This document shows positions 27,037 through 36,193 of a stretch of 64,000 bases of DNA, one piece after another. Origin of the DNA: Pseudorhodobacter turbinis (GTDB lineage Bacteria > Pseudomonadota > Alphaproteobacteria > Rhodobacterales > Rhodobacteraceae); assembly GCF_005234135.1 (NCBI RefSeq), contig NZ_CP039965.1, positions 1,520,602-1,584,601 of the forward strand, in the 5' to 3' direction. A model generated the notes under the pieces. It searched no databases and was not told the DNA's origin. It worked only from the letters and a program-made list of their open reading frames with translations. The position numbers were made by a program, and so were the translations under genes. Each line of letters starts with the position of its first letter. Position 1 is the stretch's first letter.

Positions 27037-28345
27037 ATTTGAGGTCCGCCAGATCATAGCAGATGTGCGCGCGGGCCTGCCGCCTGCCCCGGGAGCGCTG
27101 GCGTGGTTTGCCAAGGGGCTTGCCTCGGGGGCGGTGTCGGATGCGCAGGCGGGTGCTTTTGCGATGGCTGTTTGCATCAAGGGGCTGGGCGAGGGCGCCC
27201 GCGTTGCCCTGACCCGCGCGATGCAGCAAAGCGGCATGCAGTTGCAATGGGATTTGCCCGGTCCGGTGCTGGACAAGCATTCTACCGGCGGGGTGGGCGA
27301 TTGCGTCTCGCTGCTGCTTGCGCCTGCGCTGGCGGCCTGCGGGGCCTATGTGCCGATGATTTCGGGGCGTGGGTTGGGGCATACGGGCGGAACGCTGGAC
27401 AAGCTTGAATCCATCCCCGGTTTGCGCTGTGATTTGGGGGCGGGTGCCCTGCGGGCGCAGCTGGATCAGGTGCGCTGCGCAATCGTCGCGGCCTCGCCGG
27501 AAATCGCCCCCGCCGACCGCCGACTTTATGCCATTCGCGATGTGACGGCGACGGTGGACAGCATTGACCTTATCACCGCCTCGATCCTGTCCAAAAAGCT
27601 GGCAGCGGGGTTGGAGGGATTGGTGCTGGATGTCAAATGCGGCTCTGGCGCGTTCATGAAAACGCAAGAGGAGGCGCAGGCCCTTGCGCGGGCGCTGGTG
27701 TCCACGGCGCAGGGTGCGGGGTTGATGACCACAGCACTGATTACCGATATGTCCCAACCCCTCGCCGCTGCGGCGGGCAATGCGTTGGAGGTGATCGAGG
27801 TGATGGAAACCCTGACGGGCAATTCCGTCAATGCCGCCCTATGGGATTTGGTCACGGCCTTGGGAGGAGAGGCGCTGGCACTGGGCGGGCTTGCGGCCGA
27901 CGCCCAAGACGGTGCTGCGCGTATCGAGGGCGCCTTGCAACGTGGCACCGCCGCCGAATATTTTGGCCGGATGATCGTCGCCCAAGGTGGCCCCGCCGAT
28001 TTTATCGACCGTTGGCCGGACCGCTTGCCCGCAGCCCCGGTGTTGGTAGAATTTGCAAGCCCCGCCAGTGGTTTTGTCACCGAAATCTCGACCGAGGCCG
28101 TGGGCCGGACGGTCGTGCAGCTTGGCGGCGGGCGGCTGCGCGACGGGGATAAGATCAATCCCTCTGTCGGGTTGTCACATATCGCAGGTCTGGGCGAGGC
28201 GGTAGAGGCAGGCCAGCCGCTGGCCATGATCCATGCAGCAACGGTGACTGATGCGGATGCGGCCATTGCACGGCTGTCGCGGGCCTATACAGTTCGCGAA
28301 AGTGCAGAGCCTGTGCCTGCGCTTGTTTTGGGAAAGATTACATGA
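27026..28345 (+). CDS. deoA: Thymidine phosphorylase
   Basis: Splits thymidine or deoxyuridine with phosphate into the base and deoxyribose 1-phosphate. The 439-residue protein has LDKHSTGGVGDCVSLLLAP (phosphate-binding KHSTGG), SGRGLGHTGGTLDKLE with the family signature, and LDVKCGSGAFMKT. Length and order are normal for DeoA. It begins inside the end of cdd and its end overlaps deoB (ATGA), so translation of the whole block is probably coupled. The deoxyribose 1-phosphate made here is the substrate of DeoB. Confidence 0.95.
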   Translation: MTAEFEVRQIIADVRAGLPPAPGALAWFAKGLASGAVSDAQAGAFAMAVCIKGLGEGARVALTRAMQQSGMQLQWDLPGPVLDKHSTGGVGDCVSLLLAPALAACGAYVPMISGRGLGHTGGTLDKLESIPGLRCDLGAGALRAQLDQVRCAIVAASPEIAPADRRLYAIRDVTATVDSIDLITASILSKKLAAGLEGLVLDVKCGSGAFMKTQEEAQALARALVSTAQGAGLMTTALITDMSQPLAAAAGNALEVIEVMETLTGNSVNAALWDLVTALGGEALALGGLAADAQDGAARIEGALQRGTAAEYFGRMIVAQGGPADFIDRWPDRLPAAPVLVEFASPASGFVTEISTEAVGRTVVQLGGGRLRDGDKINPSVGLSHIAGLGEAVEAGQPLAMIHAATVTDADAAIARLSRAYTVRESAEPVPALVLGKIT

Positions 28346-29544
28346 CGGATAGACGCGCCTTTTTGATCGTGATGGATTCGGTTGGCTGCGGCGGTGCCCC
28401 CGATGCCGCCGATTTTGGCGACGAAGGTGCCAATACCTTGGGCCATATCACCGCCGTATGTGCGGCGGGTCGCGCCGATATTGGCCGCAAGGGCCCGCTG
28501 CATGTGCCGAACCTGATGCGGCTTGGGCTGGGGCGGGCGATGGCGCTGTCGGTGCCGGATACGAATTTGCCCGAAGGGGGCGCTGTCTCGGGGCGTTGGG
28601 GGGCGGCGACAGAGGTGTCGCGCGGCAAGGATACGCCATCGGGACATTGGGAATTGGCCGGCGTTCCGGTGCCATGGGATTGGCATTACTTCCCAGAAAC
28701 CGTGCCTGCCTTTCCCGATGATGTGGTGGCCGAGGTGTGCCGCCTTGCGGGCACCGAGGGGATTTTGGGCAATTGCCATGCCTCGGGTGTTCCGATCATC
28801 ACCGCCCATTGCGAAGAGCATCTGCGCAGCGGCTGGCCGATCTGCTATACCTCGGCCGATAGCGTCTTCCAGATCGCAGCACATGAGGAGGCTTTCGGGC
28901 TGGACCGTTTGCTGAAGCTCTGCGCCGATCTTGCGCCCTATCTGCACGCGCGCAAAGTCGGGCGGGTGATTGCGCGGCCCTTTATCGGCACATGTGGCGA
29001 TTTCAAGCGCACCGCCAACCGGCGCGATTATGCGATTGACCCGCCAAGTCCGACCTTGCTTGATTGGGTGCAAGATGCGGGGCGTGCCACCCATGCGGTT
29101 GGCAAGATCGGTGATATCTTCTCACAGCGCGGGGTTGGAACGCTGCATAAAGGCAAATCGGATTCTGACCTTTTCGAACATCTTCTGGCCTTGCAGGGCA
29201 GTGCAGAGCCCGGTTCCTTGACCTTTGCGAACTTTGTGGAATTTGACAGCCTTTATGGCCATCCGCGCGATGTGGCGGGCTATGCCCGTGCGCTGGAATG
29301 GTTTGACGTACAGGTGGGGGCGTTTCTGGCGGCGATGCGCCCCGGAGATCTGGCGATCTTCACGGCCGATCATGGCAATGATCCGACGTGGCGCGGCACC
29401 GAACACACCCGCGAGCGCGTGCCGGTTCTTTGTGCGGGCGTAGGGACGGGCAGCCTCGGGCTGGTGAGTTTTGTGGATGTGGCGGCATCGGTTGCGACGC
29501 ATCTGGGCGTGGAAAACCAAGGGCCGGGGAGGGCGTTTTTATGA
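28342..29544 (+). CDS. deoB: Phosphopentomutase
   Basis: Converts (deoxy)ribose 1-phosphate to the 5-phosphate. The 400-residue alkaline-phosphatase-fold enzyme has the metal-binding start VMDSVGCGGAPDAADFGDEGANTL-type region, the conserved GKDTPSGHWE loop that carries the phosphorylated threonine, and the C-terminal metal motif FTADHGNDPTWRGTEHTRE. It overlaps both neighbours by ATGA junctions. deoC (deoxyribose-phosphate aldolase), the next step, is not in the window. Confidence 0.95.
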   Translation: MTDRRAFLIVMDSVGCGGAPDAADFGDEGANTLGHITAVCAAGRADIGRKGPLHVPNLMRLGLGRAMALSVPDTNLPEGGAVSGRWGAATEVSRGKDTPSGHWELAGVPVPWDWHYFPETVPAFPDDVVAEVCRLAGTEGILGNCHASGVPIITAHCEEHLRSGWPICYTSADSVFQIAAHEEAFGLDRLLKLCADLAPYLHARKVGRVIARPFIGTCGDFKRTANRRDYAIDPPSPTLLDWVQDAGRATHAVGKIGDIFSQRGVGTLHKGKSDSDLFEHLLALQGSAEPGSLTFANFVEFDSLYGHPRDVAGYARALEWFDVQVGAFLAAMRPGDLAIFTADHGNDPTWRGTEHTRERVPVLCAGVGTGSLGLVSFVDVAASVATHLGVENQGPGRAFL

Positions 29545-30527
29545 CCCGTCAGCCAAAGCTGGAACTGCATCACCATCTGGAAGGGGCCGCGCCTCCCGCC
29601 TTTATCCGCGGATTGGCCAAGGAAAAGCACCTTGATATCAGCGGCATTTTCGATGCGGCGGGGAATTATCAGTACAAGGATTTTGCCGATTTCCTGCGTG
29701 TCTATGAGGCGGCGACCCAAACCCTGAAAACCCCCGAGGATTATCATCGCCTGACCCTTGCCGTGCTGGAAGAAAGCGCCAAATCCGGTGTGATCTATTG
29801 CGAGACATTCCTGTCGCCCGATTTTTGCGGCGGGCGGGACGTCGGCGCTTGGCAGGACTATGTGGCCGCAATCCGTGACGCGGCGCAAATGGCCGAGGCG
29901 CAAATGGGCATCACCCTGCGCGGGATCGTCACGGCCATTCGCCACTTCGGGCCGGATAAGGCGCGGCAAACAGCGATTTGTGCTGCGGAAACGGCGGGGG
30001 ATTTTATCGTAGGCTTCGGCTTGGCGGGGGATGAACGTGCAGGCCAACCTGCCGATTTCGCCTGGGGCTTTGATTGCGCGCATGAGGCGGGGCTGCACCT
30101 GACGGCCCATGCCGGCGAATGGGGCGGGCCGGAAAGTGTGCGCGCCGTTTTACGTGATCTGCGGGTGGAACGCATCGGCCACGGCGTGCGCGCGATTGAG
30201 GATCTGGCGCTGGTCGACGAGTTGGCCGAAAGCGGCACCGTGCTGGAGGTATGCCCCGGCTCCAATATCGCACTTGGCCTTTATCCAAACCTGCGCGCCC
30301 ATCCCATCGCACAGCTTTATGCCCGCGGTGTAAAGCTGACGGTGTCAACCGATGACCCGCCATTTTTCCACACCACGATGACCCGGGAATACGAAAACCT
30401 GCACGAGGCTTTTGATTGGGACGAGGGGGTTTTTGACGGCTTTGCCCAAACCGCGCTTGACGCCGCCTTTTGTGACGTCGATACCAAGGCCGAATTGCGC
30501 AAGAAACTGGAGACATCCCATGCTTGA
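29541..30527 (+). CDS. add: Adenosine deaminase
   Basis: Deaminates adenosine and deoxyadenosine to inosine forms. The 328-residue TIM-barrel metalloenzyme shows ELHHHLEGA (zinc histidines), [11 protein letters not shown] (zinc histidine and catalytic glutamate), RIGHGVRA and [11 protein letters not shown] with the zinc aspartate. ATG 29541 overlaps the deoB stop; the longer frame starting at 29388 lies inside deoB. The end overlaps upp by eight bases. Confidence 0.94.
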   Translation: MTRQPKLELHHHLEGAAPPAFIRGLAKEKHLDISGIFDAAGNYQYKDFADFLRVYEAATQTLKTPEDYHRLTLAVLEESAKSGVIYCETFLSPDFCGGRDVGAWQDYVAAIRDAAQMAEAQMGITLRGIVTAIRHFGPDKARQTAICAAETAGDFIVGFGLAGDERAGQPADFAWGFDCAHEAGLHLTAHAGEWGGPESVRAVLRDLRVERIGHGVRAIEDLALVDELAESGTVLEVCPGSNIALGLYPNLRAHPIAQLYARGVKLTVSTDDPPFFHTTMTREYENLHEAFDWDEGVFDGFAQTALDAAFCDVDTKAELRKKLETSHA

Positions 30528-31152
30528 CCATCTGACCGTCGTTACCCACCCGTTGGTGCAGCATAAATTGTCGCTGATGCGTAAAAAGGAAACCTCTACC
30601 TCCAGCTTCCGCCGGCTGTTGCGAGAGATCAGCCTGCTGTTGGCCTATGAGGTGACGCGCAACCTGCCGATGACAACGATGCAGATCGAGACCCCGATGG
30701 AGCCGATGGAAGCCCCCGTGCTGGAGGGCAAGAAGCTGGCGCTGATTTCCATTCTGCGTGCGGGCAACGGCTTGATGGACGGTATTCTTGAGCTGATCCC
30801 AGCGGCGCGTGTGGGCTTTGTCGGGCTCTACCGTGATCCCGAAACCCTCAAGCCGGTGCAATATTATTGCAAGGTGCCGGATGCGCTGGACAGCCGTATG
30901 ACGATTGCGGTTGATCCGATGCTGGCCACCGGCAATTCCTCGGTCGCGGCGATCGACCTGCTGAAGGCGCAAGGGGCCACGAATATCCGGTTTTTGTGCC
31001 TGTTGGCCACGCCCGAAGGGGTCGCCCGTATGAAAGAGGCGCATCCGGATGTGCCGATTATTACGGCCTCTTTGGACAGCCGCCTTGATGAGCACGGCTA
31101 TATCATTCCGGGGCTAGGGGATGCGGGTGATCGCATGTTTGGCACTAAATAA
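30520..31152 (+). CDS. upp: Uracil phosphoribosyltransferase
   Basis: Makes UMP from uracil and PRPP. The 210-residue protein has the PRPP-binding motif [11 protein letters not shown], the uracil-binding end [17 protein letters not shown], and [16 protein letters not shown] 30520 with GGAGA upstream starts eight bases before the end of add. It is the last gene of the cdd-deoA-deoB-add-upp operon, which recovers bases and sugar from nucleosides. Confidence 0.96.
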   Translation: MLDHLTVVTHPLVQHKLSLMRKKETSTSSFRRLLREISLLLAYEVTRNLPMTTMQIETPMEPMEAPVLEGKKLALISILRAGNGLMDGILELIPAARVGFVGLYRDPETLKPVQYYCKVPDALDSRMTIAVDPMLATGNSSVAAIDLLKAQGATNIRFLCLLATPEGVARMKEAHPDVPIITASLDSRLDEHGYIIPGLGDAGDRMFGTK

Positions 31153-31217
31153 GGGATTTTTTCCTTTACTCTGATCCGTTCCTGACGGATTATCGTGCCA
31201 CACTACAGGGGGTAGTT

Positions 31218-32177
31218 ATGATCTTTAAAGCACTTGTAGTTGCCGGTTGGGCGACCATGGTTGGTATATCTGCCGTGACGGCACAATCTTTGGCAGGGCC
31301 CGCAGAAATGCCATCTGCCAGCTTCAAAGGCTCGCAATATGTCGACAGCCGGGGCTGCGTGTTTTTGCGTGCGGGCATCGGTGGTCGCGTAACTTGGGTT
31401 CCAAGAATTACCCGTGATCGCAAAGCATTATGCGGCCCGACACCTGCCTCTGCGGCGCGTGAGCTGGCAACTGCGAAAGTAGCACCGACAAAGCCTGCGT
31501 CGGCCAAGGTGGCCCCTGCGCGCAGCAAGCCGATGGAAACAGTCGCAAGCCTGCCCAAGCGCCCTGCGCCGCAACGCGCAGTTACGTTTCGCAAAACAGC
31601 GCCGATGGCTCGCCTGCAAAACGGTTGCCCCGCCTCGGCCCCCTATGGGGTGCGTGTGGATCTGACTGATGGCCGCCGCTCGCTGATTTGTTCGCCGGAT
31701 GCAGAGTTTGATGTTCCGGCTGCCGTTCGCCGCATTTCGGGTCCTTCTGCACCGGCAGAGATTAAGGTGCCAAAAGGGTACCGCAAAGCGTGGAAAGATG
31801 ATCGCCTGAACCCCAACCGTGCCAAAGGGACCGCATTCGGGCAAGCCCAGCAGGACCGGATCTGGACAAGAGACGTTCCCGCTACTCTGATCGTGAAACA
31901 AGAGCCTAAGGGAAAATCCCATTCCGTCTCGGGCAGCAACGCGCCGCATGGCGCCGAAAAAGCGCGGATTTTCGTGCAGGTTGGCACCTTTGGCGATGCA
32001 GCAAACGCAAAACGCACAGCGACGCATTTGCACAATCTGGGCCTGCCGGTTGCCAAATCGCGGGCCGCAGGGAATTTGCAGGCTGTGCTTGCCGGACCAT
32101 TCGGCAGCCAGAGCGCGGCCCGCAATGCTTTGGGTAAGGCGCGGCGTTCCGGTTTTGGGGATGCGTTCATCCGCTAA
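31218..32177 (+). CDS. Secreted SPOR-domain protein
   Basis: A 319-residue exported protein. Residues 1-23 form a signal peptide ending TAQ. The mature part has two short cysteine-bounded segments, C47-C72 and C137-C158, likely disulfides, separated by an Ala/Pro/Lys-rich linker (about 80-125). The last about 70 residues (from ARIFVQVGTFGDAANAKRTA) are a SPOR domain, which binds septal peptidoglycan lacking side chains. This build is common in Rhodobacteraceae and suggests a role in the divisome or envelope. The start has a GGGGGT sequence seven bases upstream. It is followed by a strong terminator. Confidence 0.82.
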   Translation: MIFKALVVAGWATMVGISAVTAQSLAGPAEMPSASFKGSQYVDSRGCVFLRAGIGGRVTWVPRITRDRKALCGPTPASAARELATAKVAPTKPASAKVAPARSKPMETVASLPKRPAPQRAVTFRKTAPMARLQNGCPASAPYGVRVDLTDGRRSLICSPDAEFDVPAAVRRISGPSAPAEIKVPKGYRKAWKDDRLNPNRAKGTAFGQAQQDRIWTRDVPATLIVKQEPKGKSHSVSGSNAPHGAEKARIFVQVGTFGDAANAKRTATHLHNLGLPVAKSRAAGNLQAVLAGPFGSQSAARNALGKARRSGFGDAFIR

Positions 32178-32241
32178 TGAAACGGGTATCCTGACGCCCC
32201 TGCCACGGGGAGTTTGGCAAGAAGTCGAGCAGATAAAGCTT

Positions 32242-32276
32242 ACACCCCTCGGTATTGTGCCGGGGGGTGTTTTTTG
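32242..32276 (+). terminator. Rho-independent terminator after the SPOR gene
   Basis: Eleven-base stem ACACCCCTCGG (32242-32252) / CCGGGGGGTGT (32260-32270), one G-U pair, seven-base loop, then TTTTTGTT. Confidence 0.9.
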
Positions 32277-32377
32277 TTCCGTCATTGATCTGGCGCATGG
32301 CGCGGGCTTCGCCCTCGTGATGGAATTGGCTTGCCCACGTTTGAAACAGGCGGGCGATTAACGAAAAGGAAAGCCTC

Positions 32378-32497
32378 ATGACCAAAAAGACAGATATCAA
32401 AGCCCTGAAAAAGGAAGTCAAAGCCCGCAAGGCAAAGGTTTCCAAACAGGAAACGAAGCTGGAGAAGGCAAAGAAGGCTTTGAAAAAAGCCAGCTGA
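32378..32497 (+). CDS. Very small lysine-rich helical protein (39 residues)
   Basis: ATG 32378 to TGA 32497 encodes 39 residues, 15 of them lysine, beginning MTKKTDIKALKKEVKARK and ending KKALKKAS. AAGGAA lies ten bases upstream, and the pattern of Leu/Val/Ala every three to four residues predicts one long amphipathic, coiled-coil-like helix with no cysteine or aromatic residue. It is too short for ordinary gene calling but has a ribosome-binding site, a preceding terminator and clean codon use. Possible roles are nucleic-acid or ribosome binding; nothing shows which. The lysine codons mix AAA and AAG. Confidence 0.6.
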   Translation: MTKKTDIKALKKEVKARKAKVSKQETKLEKAKKALKKAS

Positions 32498-32655
32498 GGC
32501 ATGTCACCTTGGTAAAAGGGGTCGACGGCGCACGTCGGCCCTAGGGGTTTGATTGGTGTGCCGCTGATAATGTTCTTGGCACAGGTTGCAAGATAGGTGC
32601 CGGAAAGCAAAAACACCTCTTCCCGCCTCCATTCAGACAGGCTATATGCGACGAC

Positions 32656-34455
32656 ATGACAGACCTTGATCTCATCCGCAATTTCTCCATCGTGGCGCAT
32701 ATCGACCACGGTAAATCCACGCTTGCCGACCGGCTGATCCAGCTGACCGGGACGGTGGCGCAGCGTGATATGAAAGCGCAAATGCTTGATAGCATGGATA
32801 TCGAGCGGGAGCGCGGGATCACGATCAAGGCGAACTCTGTGCGGATTGAATATCCGGCAAAGGATGGCAAACGCTACATCCTGAACCTGATCGACACCCC
32901 CGGCCACGTCGATTTCGCCTATGAGGTCAGCCGCTCCATGCGTGCGGTCGAAGGATCGTTGCTGGTGGTAGATGCCAGTCAGGGCGTCGAGGCGCAAACC
33001 TTGGCCAACGTCTATCACGCATTGGACGCGGGGCATGAGATTGTGCCTGTTCTGAACAAGGTTGACCTTCCGGCCGCCGATGTTGGCCGCGTGAAAACCC
33101 AGATCGAAGATGTGATCGGGCTTGATGCATCGGATGCGATAGAGATTTCGGCGAAATCCGGTCTTGGGATTCCCGATGTGCTGGAGGCGATTGTTACACG
33201 CCTTCCCGCGCCCAAAGGCGACCGCGATGCGCCGCTGAAGGCGATGCTGGTTGATTCGTGGTATGACAGCTATCTTGGCGTTGTCGTTATGATCCGCGTG
33301 ATTGATGGGGTCGTCCGCAAGGGTGATCGCATCAAAATGATGCAAACCGGCGCTGTTTACGGGGTCGACAAGCTTGCCGTGCTCAAGCCGCAGATGGTTG
33401 ATATTGCCGAACTGGGGCCGGGAGAGATTGGCATCTGGACCGGCTCTATCAAGCAGGTGCGTGATACGCGTGTGGGTGATACGATCACCTCGGAAAAGAA
33501 GGGTTGCGAGACGCCCTTGCCTGGCTTCAAGCCTGCGCAACCGGTGGTGTTCTGTGGCTTGTTCCCGGTGGATGCGAATGATTTTGACACGCTGCGCGAT
33601 GCGATCGAAAAGCTGCAGCTGAACGATTCGAGCTTCTCTTCGGAAATGGAAACCTCGGCGGCGCTTGGTTTCGGGTTCCGCTGTGGCTTCCTTGGCTTGC
33701 TGCACCTTGAGGTGATCCGCGACCGGCTGGAACGCGAATATGACCTTGATCTGATTACCACAGCGCCTTCGGTGGTTTTCCACCTTCATATGCGCGACGG
33801 TGAGGTTCTGGACCTGCACAACCCCGCAGATATGCCGGATCTGACGTTGGTGGATCACATTGATGAGCCGCGAATCAAGGCGACAATTCTGGTTCCGGAT
33901 GAGTATCTGGGCGATGTATTGAAGCTGTGCCAAGATCGTCGGGGCATCCAGATGGATCTGTCCTATGCCGGTAGCCGCGCGATGGTGGTCTATGATCTGC
34001 CGCTGGCCGAGGTGGTTTTCGACTTTTATGACCGGTTGAAATCAGTGACCAAGGGCTATGCCTCTTTTGACTATGTGATCTCGGAGTATCGTGAGGATTA
34101 CTTGGTCAAAATGTCGATCCTTGTGAATGACGAACCTGTGGACGCCTTGTCTATGATGGTCCACCGTGACCGCGCCGAAATGCGGGGCCGCGCGATGGTT
34201 GAAAAGCTCAAAGACCTGATCCCGCGGCATATGTTCAAAATCCCGATCCAAGCGGCGATTGGTGGTCGTGTTATCGCGCGTGAAACGCTTTCGGCGATGC
34301 GCAAGGACGTGACCGCGAAATGCTATGGCGGTGATGCCAGCCGGAAGAAGAAGCTGTTGGAAAAGCAGAAAGCCGGTAAGAAGCGGATGCGCCAGTTCGG
34401 CAAAGTAGAGATCCCGCAAGAGGCGTTTATCTCGGCTTTGAAGATGGATAGCTAA
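32656..34455 (+). CDS. lepA: Elongation factor 4 (LepA), ribosome back-translocating GTPase
   Basis: A 599-residue translational GTPase. The G domain has AHIDHGKST (Walker A), [12 protein letters not shown] and NKVDLPAAD; the EF-G-like domains II, III and V follow, and the LepA-specific C-terminal domain ends with a lysine-rich stretch ([15 protein letters not shown]) that touches tRNA and the ribosome. Length is exactly normal. No clear Shine-Dalgarno sequence precedes ATG 32656. It is followed by a terminator shared with the convergent helicase gene. Confidence 0.97.
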   Translation: MTDLDLIRNFSIVAHIDHGKSTLADRLIQLTGTVAQRDMKAQMLDSMDIERERGITIKANSVRIEYPAKDGKRYILNLIDTPGHVDFAYEVSRSMRAVEGSLLVVDASQGVEAQTLANVYHALDAGHEIVPVLNKVDLPAADVGRVKTQIEDVIGLDASDAIEISAKSGLGIPDVLEAIVTRLPAPKGDRDAPLKAMLVDSWYDSYLGVVVMIRVIDGVVRKGDRIKMMQTGAVYGVDKLAVLKPQMVDIAELGPGEIGIWTGSIKQVRDTRVGDTITSEKKGCETPLPGFKPAQPVVFCGLFPVDANDFDTLRDAIEKLQLNDSSFSSEMETSAALGFGFRCGFLGLLHLEVIRDRLEREYDLDLITTAPSVVFHLHMRDGEVLDLHNPADMPDLTLVDHIDEPRIKATILVPDEYLGDVLKLCQDRRGIQMDLSYAGSRAMVVYDLPLAEVVFDFYDRLKSVTKGYASFDYVISEYREDYLVKMSILVNDEPVDALSMMVHRDRAEMRGRAMVEKLKDLIPRHMFKIPIQAAIGGRVIARETLSAMRKDVTAKCYGGDASRKKKLLEKQKAGKKRMRQFGKVEIPQEAFISALKMDS

Positions 34456-34518
34456 GGGCTTTCAGGACGCACAAACCAAACAGCCCCGCGTTAGTGGCGC
34501 CTTCAAGATTTTGACAAA

Positions 34519-34558
34519 AAAATAGCGCATCGGCAATCAGCCAATGCGCTATTTTCTT
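34519..34558. terminator. Bidirectional terminator between lepA and the helicase gene
   Basis: Twelve-base stem AAAATAGCGCAT (34519-34530) / ATGCGCTATTTT (34544-34555), loop of 13 bases, with an A-tract before and a T-tract after, so it can stop transcripts from both sides. Confidence 0.88.
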
Positions 34559-34603
34559 GTGCGTGTCGGGCAGCAAGGCTGGCTTGCTACCCGATGCGGT
34601 GCT

Positions 34604-35944
34604 TTAGGCTGCGGTTGTGCGGCCCTGCGGCTTGCCCACGCGCTTTGCTTTCTTGGGTGTGCCGTGACCGCCTTCAACGCTGCGCATTGGTTTTCCCGCG
34701 GGTTTCGCACCGGGTTTACCTTGCCCGGAACGTGGTTTGCCCTGCCCGCCACCGCCGCGTGGTGGACGTGCGCCGCGCTGTGGTGGTTTGGGCGCGGCTT
34801 TGATGTCCGCAAGCCCCCAAGGGGCGCCACCGATGATTGCAATCGGCTTTTTCAGCATCTTTTCGATGTCTTTCAATTCACCCATTTCAGCGGGGGCGCA
34901 GAACGCAATGGCGCGGCCTTCGGCACCCGCCCGCGCAGTCCGGCCAATACGGTGAACATAGTTTTCCGGCACATTCGGCAGGTCGTAGTTATAGACATGG
35001 CGCACACCGGGAATATCGATCCCGCGCGCAGCAACATCTGTGGCGACCAGCACGTCCAGCTCACCATTGCGGAATTCTGTCAGTGTGCGGTCACGTTGGT
35101 TTTGCGATTTGTTGCCGTGGATGGAACCAGCCTTGAAACCCCAGCTCACCAGCAGTTTCATCAGCTTTTCAGAGCCGTGCTTGGTGCGGCCAAAGACCAG
35201 CGCCTGCTCGCCCTTATGTTCCGTCAGATAGCTTTCCAGCAGTTTGGCCTTATCGCCCTGCGGAGTGTAATGGACGGATTGTTCAATCCGTTCAACGGGT
35301 TTGCCGGGTGGTGCAACCTGTACCTTGACCGGATCGCGCAGATAGGTGCCTGCCAGATCCTCGATCAGTTTTGGCATGGTCGCGGAAAACAGCATGGTTT
35401 GGCGCTTGAGCGGAATATATTGCGCGATTTTGCGCAGCGCATGGATGAACCCCATGTCAAGCATCTGGTCGGCCTCATCCAGCACCAGATAGCCGCAAGC
35501 CTCAAGCGTGAGGGCCTTGCGATCAAGCAGGTCGATAAGGCGGCCGGGGGTTGCAACCACAACATCGGCCCCGCGTGCCAGCTTTTCCGACTGGCGGAAG
35601 ATGGACGCGCCACCGGTGATCATCACGACCTTGACCGGGGTGCCTTTGGTGTAATTCGTCAGGTTGTCCGAGATTTGGGAAACCAGCTCGCGTGTCGGGG
35701 CCAAGATCAGGCTGCGCACGGTGCGCGGCGCGGGCGGGTGGCCGATGTCGAGCAAACGGTGCAGTAAAGGCAGGCCGAAGGCCGCTGTTTTGCCGGTGCC
35801 GGTTTGCGCCAGCCCCATGATGTCGCGGCCCTGCATGATATAGGGAATGGCTTGCACCTGAATCGGTGTGGGGGTGGTGTAGCCGGCATTGTCCAAGCCA
35901 GCCATAAGCTTAGGGGAAAGCCCCAAGTCAGAAAACGTCGTCAT
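34604..35944 (-). CDS. rhlE: DEAD-box ATP-dependent RNA helicase (RhlE-like)
   Basis: A 446-residue RNA helicase. In order: the Q motif region (FSDLGLSPKLMAGLDNAGY, PTPIQ), motif I AQTGTGKTAA, motif II DEAD, motif III SAT, RGIDIPGVRHVYNYDLP and motif VI HRIGRTARAG. The last about 75 residues are rich in G, K, R and P (PPRGGGGQGKPRSGQGKPG), a disordered RNA-binding tail. Such proteins open RNA duplexes in ribosome assembly or mRNA decay and are often cold-induced. ATG 35944 has GGAAAG upstream. Confidence 0.93.
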   Translation of the reverse strand: MTTFSDLGLSPKLMAGLDNAGYTTPTPIQVQAIPYIMQGRDIMGLAQTGTGKTAAFGLPLLHRLLDIGHPPAPRTVRSLILAPTRELVSQISDNLTNYTKGTPVKVVMITGGASIFRQSEKLARGADVVVATPGRLIDLLDRKALTLEACGYLVLDEADQMLDMGFIHALRKIAQYIPLKRQTMLFSATMPKLIEDLAGTYLRDPVKVQVAPPGKPVERIEQSVHYTPQGDKAKLLESYLTEHKGEQALVFGRTKHGSEKLMKLLVSWGFKAGSIHGNKSQNQRDRTLTEFRNGELDVLVATDVAARGIDIPGVRHVYNYDLPNVPENYVHRIGRTARAGAEGRAIAFCAPAEMGELKDIEKMLKKPIAIIGGAPWGLADIKAAPKPPQRGARPPRGGGGQGKPRSGQGKPGAKPAGKPMRSVEGGHGTPKKAKRVGKPQGRTTAA

Positions 35945-36193
35945 ATAAAATCTTTCCGGCGCGTGATTCCACGCACCTTGCGCCGCACCAGCGGCAAAAG
36001 GGAGCGGCGCGCGCCTCGACTATCTGCACTTGCAAATACCCCGTCGGCACCGCGGAACCCCTGCGTGACGGTGGGAACCTCTATTCGGGCCGTTCACATG
36101 CTCACGCGGCACGGGCACTCGAATAAAGCCCAGATGATCTACCTTGCGCCATTTGTCAAGGGTCAGATGATCCGGGGCCGCTCTCGGCAATCT
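35945..36193. other. Upstream region of the helicase gene with a direct repeat
   Basis: 249 bases between the helicase start and the end of the sulfotransferase-like gene, the longest gap in the window. CAGATGATC occurs twice, at 36131-36139 and 36164-36172, 33 bases apart (three helical turns). TTGACA on the minus strand at 36159-36154 is a possible -35 box. Nothing else recognisable. Confidence 0.4.

Noticed and set aside
32167..33933. Long open frame (588 codons) on the minus strand opposite lepA
   Set aside because: Antisense shadow of lepA and the small lysine-rich gene; no family features.
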